Shown here one piece after another: positions 18,974 through 27,287 of a DNA stretch of 64,000 nt. A program made the position numbers and the translations under genes. The stretch covers positions 1 through 64,000 of the forward strand of contig JALFAQ010000054.1 of assembly GCA_022772305.1 (NCBI GenBank). The letters are read 5' to 3'. The stretch comes from Corynebacterium glucuronolyticum (GTDB lineage Bacteria > Actinomycetota > Actinomycetes > Mycobacteriales > Mycobacteriaceae). Each line of letters opens with the position of its first letter. Position 1 is the first letter of the stretch. The notes under the pieces are model-generated. The model searched no databases, was not told the origin of the DNA, and saw only the letters and a program-made list of their open reading frames with translations.

Positions 18974-19016
18974 ACCGGACGAGGGGGCCGTACCCGGGTC
19001 AATAGCAAAGACGGCC
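18974..19016 (+). ncRNA. guanidine-III (ykkC-III) riboswitch
   Basis: The sequence contains the diagnostic blocks of this small class in order: CCGGACGAGG, GGCCGTACCCGG, and AAGACGGCC after a short linker. From memory they match the Thermobifida fusca example closely. GGCC at 18986-18989 can pair with GGCC in ACGGCC at the 3' end, and CCGG with CCGGG, giving the known pseudoknotted fold. It ends 6 bases before the ATG of a Gdx-type exporter, the usual target. No Shine-Dalgarno is visible outside the aptamer, so control of translation start is likely. Confidence 0.88.
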
Positions 19017-19022
19017 ACAGTT

Positions 19023-19334
19023 ATGGCTTGGTTTATCCTCATTATTTCCGGTTTGTTCGAATCCGTCTGGGCCGCGGCGCTGTCCTTGTCCCACGGCTTC
19101 ACCCGCCTCGTTCCCTCGCTCGTATTCCTTGTCGCGTGCGCCATCTCCATGAGCGGCCTCGCATTCGCCATGCGCACCCTCCCGGTGGGCACGTCGTACG
19201 CGATCTGGGCCGGCGTCGGCGTCGTCGGTGCCCTGTTGTACTCTTTCCTCACCGGCGCGGAGCCCGTTTCCCTCCTCAAGGTCATCTTTGCTGCCATGAT
19301 CGTGGGCGGCATCGTAGGATTGAAGCTGGTATGA
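19023..19334 (+). CDS. gdx: small multidrug resistance family protein, Gdx (SugE) guanidinium exporter type
   Basis: This 103-residue, four-helix protein belongs to the SMR family. The essential membrane glutamate is in GLFESVWAAALS, and GFTRLVPS and MRTLPVGTSYAIWAGVG are typical of the Gdx/SugE branch rather than EmrE-type multidrug pumps. Gdx proteins export guanidinium in exchange for protons as dimers of dual orientation. The guanidine-III riboswitch directly upstream supports this assignment independently. The stop overlaps the rmlB start by 4 bases (ATGA), so rmlB is probably coupled to the same switch. Confidence 0.92.
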   Translation: MAWFILIISGLFESVWAAALSLSHGFTRLVPSLVFLVACAISMSGLAFAMRTLPVGTSYAIWAGVGVVGALLYSFLTGAEPVSLLKVIFAAMIVGGIVGLKLV

Positions 19335-20314
19335 ACATTCTTGTCACAGGTGGCGCGGGCTTCATTGGCTCCAACTTTTGCCACTACACCCTTGCGCACT
19401 ACGATCACGAGATCACCGTCCTCGATGCCCTCACCTACGCGGGCAACCCTGCTTCGGTTCCGGAGGGCTGCCGTCTCGTCCATGGTTCCATCCTCGACGA
19501 GGAGCTTGTCGACGATCTGGTGAAGCAATCCGATGTCGTCGTCCACTTCGCAGCCGAGTCCCACAACGATAATTCGCTGCGTGATCCGCTGGCCTTTGTG
19601 CGCACCAATGTCGAGGGCACGACGGTCCTCGCCGCCGCCTGCGTGCGTCACGACATCCGCCTCCACCACATCTCCACCGATGAGGTCTACGGCGACCTGC
19701 CGCTGACCGGTGGCGAGCCGTTTACCCCCGAGACCCCGTACCGCCCATCCTCGCCGTATTCGGCATCGAAGGCCTCTGCTGACCACATCGTCCGCGCCTT
19801 CGTGCGTTCCTTCGGGCTGCGAGCGACGATCTCCAACTGCTCCAACAACTACGGGCCACGCCAGCACCCGGAGAAGTTCATCCCCCGCCAGATCCTCGCC
19901 CTAGAAAACGGCGAGCCCGTGCGCCTCTACGGCGACGGGCTCAATGTGCGCGATTGGATCCACGTGGATGATCACAACTCCGCGGTCTGGGCGATCCTTG
20001 AGCGCGGCGAGATCGGTGGCACGTACCTCATCGGTGCTCACGGGGAGCTTTCCAACCGTGATGTGGTAGAAGAGCTGATTAAACACTATCCCGGGGCTGA
20101 GGTCATCCATGTGCAGGATCGGCCGGGACATGATCGTCGATACGCGATCGACCCCTCCTCCGTGGAAGCCTTGGGTTGGGAGCCTCGCTACACCTCGTTC
20201 CCCGAGGGGCTCGCCCAGACCATCGACTGGTACCGGGCGAACAAGCCGTGGTGGGAGGATGCCCGCGAGCGCTCCGAAAAGATCTACCGAGCTACAGAAC
20301 AAGCGCGAGGTTAA
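19331..20314 (+). CDS. rmlB: dTDP-glucose 4,6-dehydratase
   Basis: This 327-residue extended short-chain dehydrogenase has the NAD motif TGGAGFIGSNF, the catalytic STDEVYGDLP segment and YSASKASAD with the catalytic tyrosine and lysine. It makes dTDP-4-keto-6-deoxyglucose, a precursor of dTDP-rhamnose, which in this group links arabinogalactan to peptidoglycan. ATG 19331 places the Rossmann motif at the N-terminus as usual and overlaps the gdx stop. Its 3' end overlaps the convergent mntH gene by 23 bases. rmlC and rmlA lie 2.4 kb downstream; rmlD is not seen. Confidence 0.95.
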   Translation: MNILVTGGAGFIGSNFCHYTLAHYDHEITVLDALTYAGNPASVPEGCRLVHGSILDEELVDDLVKQSDVVVHFAAESHNDNSLRDPLAFVRTNVEGTTVLAAACVRHDIRLHHISTDEVYGDLPLTGGEPFTPETPYRPSSPYSASKASADHIVRAFVRSFGLRATISNCSNNYGPRQHPEKFIPRQILALENGEPVRLYGDGLNVRDWIHVDDHNSAVWAILERGEIGGTYLIGAHGELSNRDVVEELIKHYPGAEVIHVQDRPGHDRRYAIDPSSVEALGWEPRYTSFPEGLAQTIDWYRANKPWWEDARERSEKIYRATEQARG

Positions 20315-21479
20315 GCGCAATAACAATGCCGGCGATGACGATGTTCATCACGTTTGTCTTCGGCCCCGAGGCGTACTCGCCCATAACCTTCTTGCTGCCC
20401 GTCGCCCAAAACAGTGGGATGACGGCAAACGGGATGCCCACCGAGAGAAGCACCTGGCTCCACACGAGGCTCATCGTCGGGTCTGCGCCCCAGGCGATGA
20501 GGAGGATCGCGGGGATGAGGGTGACGAGTCGACGGGCGAGGATCGGTACGTTGATGTGCAATAGCCCGCGCATGATTTCCGAACCCGCATAGGCGCCGAC
20601 CGATGTCGATGCCAGGCCGGAGGCCAACAGCCCGATGGCGAAGATGAAGCCCACGCCACTGCCAAGGTTGTCCACGATCGCGTGGTGTGCACCCTCGATC
20701 GAGTCGGTTCCCTCCACCCCGAACAGGGAGTTAGCAGCCACCACGAGGAGGCCGATATTCACTAGACCGGCGAGAATGAGTGCCCCCACGACGTCGATCT
20801 TGGTGGAGTGGATGAGCTCCTTCTTGCTGTGCCCCTTGTCGCCAAACCTATCGACGACGAGCGTGGAGTGCAGGTAGATGGCGTGTGGCATGACCGTCGC
20901 ACCGAGCATACTCGCCGCCAGCATGACCGTATCCGGCCCCTGGAAGCGGGGGATAAGGCCCGTGGCTACCTCGCCGGGGTTCGGCGGATCGATAAACAGG
21001 CCCGCCAAGAAGCCGACGGCGATGATGAGGAGCAGTCCAATGACGACGCGTTCAAAAATGTGTTGACGCCCGCCACCCTGGACGGCGAGCAGCAGCAAAC
21101 TAATCAAGCCGGTAATGATTGCGCCCGTCAGAAGCGGAAGGTCAAACAGCAGGTTGAGGGCGATGGCGCCACCGATGACCTCGGCGATGTCGGTTGCGCC
21201 CGCAACGATCTCCGCCTGAATCCAATACAGGAGGCGCGGGGCGCGCGGCATCGTGTCGCCGAGGAGCGCCGGGAGCGACTTTCCCGTCACGATCCCTAGC
21301 TTGGCGGAGTGGTACTGGACAACAACCGCCATGGCGTTGGCGAGGACTAGCACCCAGATGAGGAGGAACCCGTACCGGGCGCCGGCCGTAATGTTTGCCG
21401 CTACGTTACCTGGATCAACATAGGCCACGGCGGCGACAAACGCCGGACCGAGAAGCGAGACCCGTCTTATCAATTTCAT
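20292..21479 (-). CDS. mntH: NRAMP-family divalent metal (Mn2+/Fe2+) transporter
   Basis: This NRAMP transporter (about 395 residues, 11 helices) carries the metal-binding DPGN motif in helix 1 (YVDPGNVAANITAGA) and the helix 6 motif TVMPHAIYLHST, whose methionine and histidine select transition metals. It couples manganese or iron uptake to protons. The start at 21479 (MKLIRRVS) is favoured over ATG 21491 because TATGCT stands 7 bases before it, the leaderless pattern seen in many genes here. It is transcribed against its neighbours and overlaps the rmlB 3' end. Confidence 0.93.
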   Translation of the reverse strand: MKLIRRVSLLGPAFVAAVAYVDPGNVAANITAGARYGFLLIWVLVLANAMAVVVQYHSAKLGIVTGKSLPALLGDTMPRAPRLLYWIQAEIVAGATDIAEVIGGAIALNLLFDLPLLTGAIITGLISLLLLAVQGGGRQHIFERVVIGLLLIIAVGFLAGLFIDPPNPGEVATGLIPRFQGPDTVMLAASMLGATVMPHAIYLHSTLVVDRFGDKGHSKKELIHSTKIDVVGALILAGLVNIGLLVVAANSLFGVEGTDSIEGAHHAIVDNLGSGVGFIFAIGLLASGLASTSVGAYAGSEIMRGLLHINVPILARRLVTLIPAILLIAWGADPTMSLVWSQVLLSVGIPFAVIPLFWATGSKKVMGEYASGPKTNVMNIVIAGIVIALNLALVL

Positions 21480-21486
21480 GAATATG

Positions 21487-21492
21487 AGCATA
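21487..21492 (-). promoter_or_regulatory. -10 box of a possible leaderless mntH promoter
   Basis: On the reverse strand TATGCT is followed by CATATTC and the ATG at 21479. The upstream ATG at 21491 lies within this box, which argues against its use. GTTC and GAAC half-sites slightly upstream could be an operator, but I cannot assign a regulator. Confidence 0.45.
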
Positions 21493-21593
21493 CAAGTTCA
21501 ACTACCCGAACACTAACCGGTCGTTTGCTGAGCGAGTTTTTTCCCAAAAGGTTCTGTAACCTGGTTCACACATCACACCAGAGGAGAAACTAT

Positions 21594-22769
21594 TTGAACG
21601 GACGCGGAAAGAAACGCATCGCGCTGGCCTACAGCATTTCTGGACTCGGCGACAGTATCATCCCCGCAAGCTTTGCCATTCAGTCCTACCGCCTCGATGA
21701 ATCCGGCAGGTTGCTCACCATTGTCCTGCTCTCGGTCTGGCTAGGACGACTTCTTTCCTCCATTGCGGCGCAGCGACTGCCCGCACCCACCTTCCCCGCA
21801 CGCTGGATGATCCTCTCTGACGTCGTCCGCATGCTGGCCCAGCTTCTCCTCCTGGGGTGGGTGGTGGCCAGTGGCTCTCACTTTGCCGTGGCCTTCTTCG
21901 TCTCCTGCCTGTCCTACGGGCTCGCGACAGCCTTCTTTAACCCGGCCCGGTTCGAACTCATCAGCATCGTGTGCGAGACGGAGAAAGAAAAAGTTCGCCT
22001 CAACAGCCTGCTCTCCGCCGTTAGCGACATCTTGTTCGTCTGCGGCCCGCTGCTCGGCACCTTCACCACCGTGCACGGTAGCTTCGAGACGGCCCTCCTC
22101 GTGGATTCGCTCACCTTCGCCGTCTCCATCCTCGTCCTTGCCAGCTTCTGGCCACTTACCCGCGGGAAGCATTCCGCTCCGGAGGAGGAGTCCTACACAA
22201 AGGAGAAGCTCCCCGCGTGGGTCAACCCTGGCCTCGCCACCTGGTTCGTGCTCTCTGCTTCCATCGGCTTCCTCGGCACGGCCGCACCGACCCTTGTCAT
22301 GCAGCACTTCGACGAGCGTATGTGGGGCTGGGTTGCAGCCGGTGCCGCCGCCGGGTCCCTTGCCGGATCCGCAGGCTCCGTCGTGCTGACGTTCGCCTTC
22401 CGCTACAAGCAGGCCCTCGCCCTGTTCCTGTCCGCGGTCTACATCGTCCTGCTCGTCTCGGCGCCGTCCGTCGCGCTCATCGTCGCAGCAGCAGCGATCT
22501 CCTCCGCGCTGACCACCATGGCCGGCATTTCCTGGGATGTCGCAGGTCAATCCTTCGACTCGGCAGCTCTCGTCCACCAGTTTGCCACCAAAGACCAGCT
22601 CGTGAATACCGCTGCCATCCCGACAGGAATGGTCATCTTCGGCATCGCCACCGCCGTCCTCCTGCCCGTATCCGTAGGATTCGTTGTCATTCTCAGCGTC
22701 GTTGGGGTGGTCTACGCGCTAAACTGGGGGCATGCTGCAGGAAACGAACCTCTCAGGAGTCTTACTTAG
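21594..22769 (+). CDS. major facilitator superfamily transporter
   Basis: About 391 residues with roughly 12 hydrophobic segments in two halves, as in MFS transporters of the MFS_1 or MFS_3 type. The TTG at 21594 (LNGRGKKRIALAYS) is preferred because GAGGAG at 21581-21586 is 7 bases upstream; the more distal ATG would add a hydrophilic N-terminus unlikely in this family. The substrate is unknown. It overlaps rmlC by 38 bases. Divergent from mntH, it may share a control region with it (21480-21593). Confidence 0.85.
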   Translation: MNGRGKKRIALAYSISGLGDSIIPASFAIQSYRLDESGRLLTIVLLSVWLGRLLSSIAAQRLPAPTFPARWMILSDVVRMLAQLLLLGWVVASGSHFAVAFFVSCLSYGLATAFFNPARFELISIVCETEKEKVRLNSLLSAVSDILFVCGPLLGTFTTVHGSFETALLVDSLTFAVSILVLASFWPLTRGKHSAPEEESYTKEKLPAWVNPGLATWFVLSASIGFLGTAAPTLVMQHFDERMWGWVAAGAAAGSLAGSAGSVVLTFAFRYKQALALFLSAVYIVLLVSAPSVALIVAAAAISSALTTMAGISWDVAGQSFDSAALVHQFATKDQLVNTAAIPTGMVIFGIATAVLLPVSVGFVVILSVVGVVYALNWGHAAGNEPLRSLT

Positions 22770-23325
22770 CGTCCCGGAGATCCACCCCGATGACCGGGGA
22801 ACCTTCCACGAATGGTTTAAGGCCACCGACTTTGAGGAAGCCGTAGGGTTTCCGTTCGACCTCCAGCAAGCAAACGTATCAACGTCGAAAAGCGGAGTAC
22901 TGAGAGGTCTCCATTACGCCGACGTGCCCCCGGGACAAGCCAAGTTCATCTCGTGTATCAGCGGCCGGATTTGGGACGTCGCCGTGGACATCCGCAAGGG
23001 GAGCACCAGCTTCGGACACTACATCGGCGTTGAACTATCCGCGGAAAACTGGCACAGCCTGTACCTTCCCGTCGGCTTCGCACACGGCTTCGTTGCGCTG
23101 GAGGATTCCACCGTCGCCTACCTGTGCAGCGAGGGCTACAACCCCTCCCACGAGCACGGCATCAACGCCTTCGATGAGGAACTCGCCATTGAGTGGCCCG
23201 AAATGGACTACATCCTAAGTGACAAAGACCGCGACGCGCCGGGGCTCCGCGAGGTGGAGCTACCCCTTTACAACGAGTGCAAGGCGTTCGAAGACGTGGT
23301 ACGCGCGACGTGGGCGGACGCCTAG
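22732..23325 (+). CDS. rmlC: dTDP-4-dehydrorhamnose 3,5-epimerase
   Basis: The 197-residue cupin-like protein begins with the typical PEIHPDDRGTFHEWFK segment. Catalytic histidine lies in GVLRGLHYAD, and VAVDIRKGSTSFG and YLPVGFAHGFVAL match conserved beta-strands around the active site. RmlC epimerises C3 and C5 of dTDP-4-keto-6-deoxyglucose. It starts within the 3' end of the MFS gene and ends exactly where rmlA starts, so rmlC and rmlA are co-translated. The RmlD reductase domain sometimes fused to RmlC in corynebacteria is absent. Confidence 0.95.
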   Translation: MLQETNLSGVLLSVPEIHPDDRGTFHEWFKATDFEEAVGFPFDLQQANVSTSKSGVLRGLHYADVPPGQAKFISCISGRIWDVAVDIRKGSTSFGHYIGVELSAENWHSLYLPVGFAHGFVALEDSTVAYLCSEGYNPSHEHGINAFDEELAIEWPEMDYILSDKDRDAPGLREVELPLYNECKAFEDVVRATWADA

Positions 23326-24198
23326 ATGAAGGGCATTATCCTCGCCGGTGGGACCGGTTCCAGGCTGTACCCCATCACCAAGGGCATTTCCAAGCAGCTC
23401 GTGCCTGTCTTTGACAAGCCGATGATCTACTACCCGCTGACAACCCTCATGCTCAGCGGCATCACCGACATTGCCATCATTACCACCCCGCAGGACGCCC
23501 CCCAATTCCGCCGCCTCCTCGGCACCGGCGAGCAATTCGGCATCACGCTCACCTACCTTGAGCAGGACGAACCCCGCGGACTTGCCGAGGCTTTCATCGT
23601 CGGCGAGGACCACATCGGCGACGACTCCGTCGCCCTCGTCCTTGGTGACAACATCTTCTACGGCCCCGTCCTCGGCACCCAACTCCGCCGCTTCCACGAC
23701 ATCGACGGCGGCGCCATCTTCGCCTACTGGGTCGCCGACCCCACCGCCTACGGCGTCGTCTCCTTCGATTCCGACGGCCGCGCCCTCTCCCTCGAAGAAA
23801 AGCCCGCTCACCCCTCATCTAACTACGCTGTCCCCGGCCTGTACTACTACGACAACCATGTCATCGATATCGCCAAATCCCTCACCCCCTCTGCCCGCGG
23901 CGAACTCGAAATCACCGATGTCAACAACCGCTATCTAGAAGAAGGCGCCCTCCACGTCGAAGTTCTCCCGCGTGGCACCGCCTGGCTCGACACCGGCACC
24001 GTCGACCTGCTCATGGCCGCCGGCGACTTCGTCCGTACCATCGAGCAGCGCCAAGGCCTGAAAATCGGCTCCCCCGAGGAAGTCGCCTGGCGCATGGGAT
24101 ACATAACGACGGAGCAGCTCCTGGAGCAGGCTGCAGCCTTGGAGAAGTCCGGCTACGGCACATACCTGCGCTCCATCGTGAATCGGGAGTTCCACTAG
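23326..24198 (+). CDS. rmlA: glucose-1-phosphate thymidylyltransferase
   Basis: RmlA joins dTTP and glucose-1-phosphate to give dTDP-glucose, the first step of the dTDP-rhamnose route. The nucleotide-binding signature [18 protein letters not shown] is at the N-terminus, followed by [17 protein letters not shown] (metal-binding aspartate) and EEKPAHPSS. At 290 residues it is full length. It starts immediately after the rmlC stop. Repeat block B begins 13 bases after its end. Confidence 0.96.
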   Translation: MKGIILAGGTGSRLYPITKGISKQLVPVFDKPMIYYPLTTLMLSGITDIAIITTPQDAPQFRRLLGTGEQFGITLTYLEQDEPRGLAEAFIVGEDHIGDDSVALVLGDNIFYGPVLGTQLRRFHDIDGGAIFAYWVADPTAYGVVSFDSDGRALSLEEKPAHPSSNYAVPGLYYYDNHVIDIAKSLTPSARGELEITDVNNRYLEEGALHVEVLPRGTAWLDTGTVDLLMAAGDFVRTIEQRQGLKIGSPEEVAWRMGYITTEQLLEQAAALEKSGYGTYLRSIVNREFH

Positions 24199-24210
24199 GG
24201 TTTGTTCCCT

Positions 24211-24339
24211 TTTGCGGCCCGTTCGTACTTGAAGCTCGGGTGTGTGGAAACGGTTGGGCCACCTTCGAGTTCTACGCTGATCCCTTTTGCAGCCCGACTC
24301 CTCCCAGCAATCGGGTGCGTGGAAGCGATTGGGCCATCT
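24211..24339. repeat. fixed-spacing inverted-repeat block B (2 elements)
   Basis: Left arms start at 24214 (GCGGCCC) and 24289 (GCAGCCC); right arms at 24256 (GGGCCAC) and 24331 (GGGCCAT). Both pairs are 42 bases apart, and the elements step by 75. Both interiors have CGGGTG near their centre. The block lies just after rmlA and before the small interrupted reading frame on the other strand. Confidence 0.85.
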
Positions 24340-24344
24340 TCGGG

Positions 24345-24614
24345 TCACTCTTCTAGATCATCAATACTCGCAAGCCAGCAACTGATTTCGTTTCGCATAT
24401 CCTCTTCGGAGGGAATGGGCAGCTTCCACTAGCTGAGCGGAGATCCGCCATCCGCAACGTATGCTGCCGACGAGTAGCCACTAGGCACGTACTCACTCGG
24501 ACAATCGAGCCACTCCACATCCCGTTGCACAGGACTCACCCACGCACGGAACCTGTATCCGTCAACGGACAGGTCATATTTTCGCCACCGCTGCCACGGC
24601 CACCGAATCCTCAT
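24345..24614 (-). pseudogene. small gene interrupted by one in-frame TAG
   Basis: A good ribosome binding site (AAGGAAGG, 8 bases before ATG 24614) opens a frame of 61 codons rich in Trp, Arg and Tyr (MRIRWPWQRWRKYDLSVDGY). It stops at TAG 24429-24431. The same frame continues as WKLPIPSEEDMRNEISCWL and further to a TGA at 24345, and this extension also looks like real protein. The simplest reading is a gene of about 89 codons broken by a single nonsense mutation; translation could yield only the 61-residue form. I do not recognise the family; its size and composition would suit an immunity or antitoxin-like protein, which is speculation. It lies between repeat blocks B and C. Confidence 0.5.
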
Positions 24615-24650
24615 TCTTAAAACCTTCCTTGGTCAGGCAGACACATTTCT

Positions 24651-24876
24651 TTTGCGGCCCAGCTTCACCTCTTTGCCGGATCCTCGGGAGCGTTTGGGCC
24701 GCATTCGGGCGGACCCGGGAAAGTGACAGAGACCTTTTGCAGCCCATCCCCACCTAACATCCGAGTGGCCGAATCCGACTGGGCCGCATTCGGGTCGGCC
24801 CAAAGTCAACCTCGGAACTAACGCGGCCCAGGCCGCGCCAACGCCCGAAATCTCGATACTGAACGGGCCGCAAAGG
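24651..24876. repeat. fixed-spacing inverted-repeat block C (3 elements)
   Basis: Left arms start at 24654, 24739 (GCAGCCC) and 24823; right arms at 24696, 24781 and 24865. All three pairs are 42 bases apart. The gaps between a right arm and the next left arm are 43 and 42 bases, one helical turn longer than in most blocks. It occupies the space before the small membrane protein gene at 24903. Confidence 0.88.
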
Positions 24877-24902
24877 AAAACCGGCCCCAGCAAAGAACCC
24901 AG

Positions 24903-25136
24903 CTACTTGTAATCCCCCTCGCGGCGGCGGCGTTCCTTTTCGGCCTCCTCGGCTTCTTGGCGGGCGCGCATCTCCTTGAAATGTTTCTTTTCCAGCTCCC
25001 AGAGAAATTCCTCGTCGTCATCAGGTCCCTTGATCTCGGGGGCCTGCGGGGTGCGGTTCCAGGTTTGTGGCCCGAAGGCCTTCCACACGAGGTAAATGGC
25101 TACAACGATGAGGACAAGTAACAGGACACGTCCCAC
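24903..25136 (-). CDS. small single-span membrane protein
   Basis: This 77-residue protein has one N-terminal membrane helix (VLLLVLIVVAIYLVWKAF), then a proline-containing linker and a highly charged helical tail (EKKHFKEMRARQEAEEAEKE) likely to form a coiled coil on the cytoplasmic side. The GTG start at 25136 has a strong AAGGAGG site 8 bases upstream. I recognise it only as a hypothetical protein. It diverges from the DUF4229 gene. Confidence 0.75.
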   Translation of the reverse strand: MGRVLLLVLIVVAIYLVWKAFGPQTWNRTPQAPEIKGPDDDEEFLWELEKKHFKEMRARQEAEEAEKERRRREGDYK

Positions 25137-25190
25137 GAAACTCCTCCTTGGATTGTTGGTTTAGGAACTAGTTTAATATGCTTAGCCCTT

Positions 25191-25499
25191 GTGACCGATA
25201 TTGCACCTACACCAGATAAGAAGTTGCGTGACCGTGCGTGGTTCGACGTCGTTTTGTACGGGCTGGCACGTCTGTTGCTGTTTGTCGTCCTTACTGCGGT
25301 GATCCAGGGAATTTCCATGCTCGTGGGGGTGCCGTTCCCGCTGATGATCTCTGCTTTGTTGGCGTTGATCGTTGCGTTCCCGCTGTCGATGTTCCTGTTT
25401 AAGGGCTTGCGACTGCGGGTGACGCAGGAGTTAGCGGAGTGGGATCGCCAGCGGAAGGAGCACAAGAAGTGGATGAATGAGGAGCTAAGTAAGCGCTAG
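25191..25499 (+). CDS. DUF4229 family membrane protein
   Basis: The 102-residue protein has two or three hydrophobic helices and a charged C-terminus (WDRQRKEHKKWMNEELSKR), matching the DUF4229 family often found beside menA in actinobacteria. Its function is unknown. The GTG at 25191 is preceded by a TATGCT/TAATAT AT-rich box at leaderless distance. Its 3' end overlaps the convergent menA by 15 bases. Confidence 0.82.
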   Translation: MTDIAPTPDKKLRDRAWFDVVLYGLARLLLFVVLTAVIQGISMLVGVPFPLMISALLALIVAFPLSMFLFKGLRLRVTQELAEWDRQRKEHKKWMNEELSKR

Positions 25500-26360
25500 T
25501 ACGAGCGCGGTGATCACGGACCACACGATCATGCACCGGCCAGTCAGCCCCAGCACGGGGATAAGATCCTGGCCGGTTTTTCCGTCTCTGACCGGCAGTG
25601 CGGCGATGACGGCGAGGGGGAGTGCAGCCAGTGCAATGAGGGCGAAAATAGTTTGTGTCGCGATGAAGAACGACATGATGAAGGGCACTGCCACGAGAAT
25701 GTGGAAAACCAGGCGTGAGCGCTGGTCGCCAAGTCGAACGGCGAGGGTCATCTTGCCGGAGGCTTGGTCGGTGGGGATGTCGCGGATGTTGTTGGCAAGG
25801 TTGACACCTGCGGAAATGCAGCCGATGGCGATGGCACTGCAGATGCCGACCCAGGAAATGTGGTTGGCCTGGGTGTATTCGGTGCCGAGGACTGCAACGA
25901 GGCCGAAGAAGATGAAGACGGCGACTTCGCCGAGCCCGATGTAGCCGTATGGGTGGGACCCGCCGGTGTAGAACCAAGCTCCGAGAATGCAGAGAATTCC
26001 TACGAGAATCATCCACAGATGCCCGGAGCTGACTGTGAGAATGAGGCCGAAGATGGCAGCAATGCCGAAGCATCCGAATGCGGCCAGTTTCACCACGGTG
26101 GGTTTGACCTTACCTGATGCAGTTATGCGGAGCGGGCCGGAGCGATCTTCGTCGGTGCCGCGGATGCCATCGGAATAGTCGTTGGCAAAGTTCACGCCTA
26201 GAATGAGCGACCAGGCCACAAGGAGCGCGAGTAACATGTGCCCGAGGTCGAAGCCAAAGTGGAAGGCGGCGGCACCGGAGCCGACGATCACGGGCGCAAA
26301 AGCGTTTGGCCATGTGTGAGGTCGGGCGGCTTGTATCCAATCGTCAACGGTTGCGTGCAT
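25485..26360 (-). CDS. menA: 1,4-dihydroxy-2-naphthoate polyprenyltransferase
   Basis: This 291-residue UbiA-superfamily enzyme attaches the polyprenyl tail to DHNA, giving demethylmenaquinone in the membrane. The first Asp-rich metal site is ANDYSDGIRGTDEDR near residue 60, and the second lies in NLANNIRDIPTDQASGKMT. About nine helices are visible. A GATAAT box is placed 7 bases before the ATG at 26360, suggesting a leaderless transcript. It diverges from the glycosyltransferase gene. Confidence 0.95.
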   Translation of the reverse strand: MHATVDDWIQAARPHTWPNAFAPVIVGSGAAAFHFGFDLGHMLLALLVAWSLILGVNFANDYSDGIRGTDEDRSGPLRITASGKVKPTVVKLAAFGCFGIAAIFGLILTVSSGHLWMILVGILCILGAWFYTGGSHPYGYIGLGEVAVFIFFGLVAVLGTEYTQANHISWVGICSAIAIGCISAGVNLANNIRDIPTDQASGKMTLAVRLGDQRSRLVFHILVAVPFIMSFFIATQTIFALIALAALPLAVIAALPVRDGKTGQDLIPVLGLTGRCMIVWSVITALVLALT

Positions 26361-26423
26361 GTGGTCTATTATCCACGCTTTAGGAAAAAACTAAACGTCG
26401 AGAAGCCAAAAGGAGGACCAGAG

Positions 26424-27287
26424 ATGTGGGTGAGCTACGTGCTTGGCCAGGTAGCGAGCATCTTTTTGACGCTCGGACGCATGGTTCCCCTCAACCTTCG
26501 CAACCGTTTCGGTCGCGGGCGCGTCCCGCAGACCGGGGACGTTGTGATTTCTCTGACCTCGCACGGCGCGCGCCTCAAGAAGGTGTACCTCACGCTCGAG
26601 TCGCTCGCGCGCGGCTACGTCAAGGTCCCGATCATCCTCTGGCTCGATCCAGAGGACTTTGGCGGCCCATACCCGCCGTCGCTGCAGCGGCTCATCGACC
26701 GTGGCGTCCAGGTCCGCTGCTCCGACGGCCACTACGGGCCGCATACGAAGTATTGGAATCAGTTTCGCGAGGTAGCGGGCACGGGAACGCGGGTCATCAC
26801 CGTCGATGATGATATCATTTACCCCGAGTGGCTCGTCGAAAAGCTCCTGGTCGTGGGGCAGTACCGCTTCGATACCGTCGTTGCCTATCGCGCGCACCGC
26901 ATCGAGCTTCGCGACGGTCGTCTCCGCCCGTACGCAAAGTGGTCCAAGGCAATCAGTTCCTCCGCCTCCATCCTCCACTTCGCCACCGGTGTCTCCGGCG
27001 TTCTTTACCCCGCCAGTTTCATCTCTTTTGTTGCAGCTCACGGTGGTGATTTCGCCGAGCACGCGCCGAACGCCGACGATGTCTGGCTCCACCTCATGGA
27101 GCTGCGCTCCGGCCACCAGGTGCGCCAGGTCTTTGCTCAGCCGCGCAACTTCGCGGTCATCCCATCGACCCAGCTCACCTCGCTCGTCCAGCACAACCTC
27201 GCCGGCGCCAATGACACGCAGATCGCCGCCACCTACACCCCCGCTGACATCGAGGTTCTACTTCAGGCCAGCGCTGCTGAGGATTAG
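26424..27287 (+). CDS. putative glycosyltransferase
   Basis: This 287-residue protein has an N-terminal hydrophobic stretch and then VVISLTSHGARLKKVYLTLESL, typical of a nucleotide-sugar transferase fold, and a DXD-like motif in VITVDDDIIYPEWL near residue 135. TKYWNQF and ADDVWLH are further conserved-looking segments. The sugar and acceptor are unknown. The ATG at 26424 follows a strong AAGGAGG; a longer frame upstream runs through the menA promoter and is rejected. Its 3' end overlaps the convergent menE by 30 bases. Confidence 0.8.
   Translation: MWVSYVLGQVASIFLTLGRMVPLNLRNRFGRGRVPQTGDVVISLTSHGARLKKVYLTLESLARGYVKVPIILWLDPEDFGGPYPPSLQRLIDRGVQVRCSDGHYGPHTKYWNQFREVAGTGTRVITVDDDIIYPEWLVEKLLVVGQYRFDTVVAYRAHRIELRDGRLRPYAKWSKAISSSASILHFATGVSGVLYPASFISFVAAHGGDFAEHAPNADDVWLHLMELRSGHQVRQVFAQPRNFAVIPSTQLTSLVQHNLAGANDTQIAATYTPADIEVLLQASAAED

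Noticed and set aside
24189..24198. Shared TTCCACTAG at the rmlA end and at the interrupted small gene (24424-24432)
   Set aside because: Nine bases shared by chance around stop codons on opposite strands; no longer similarity was found, so it is not treated as an attachment site.
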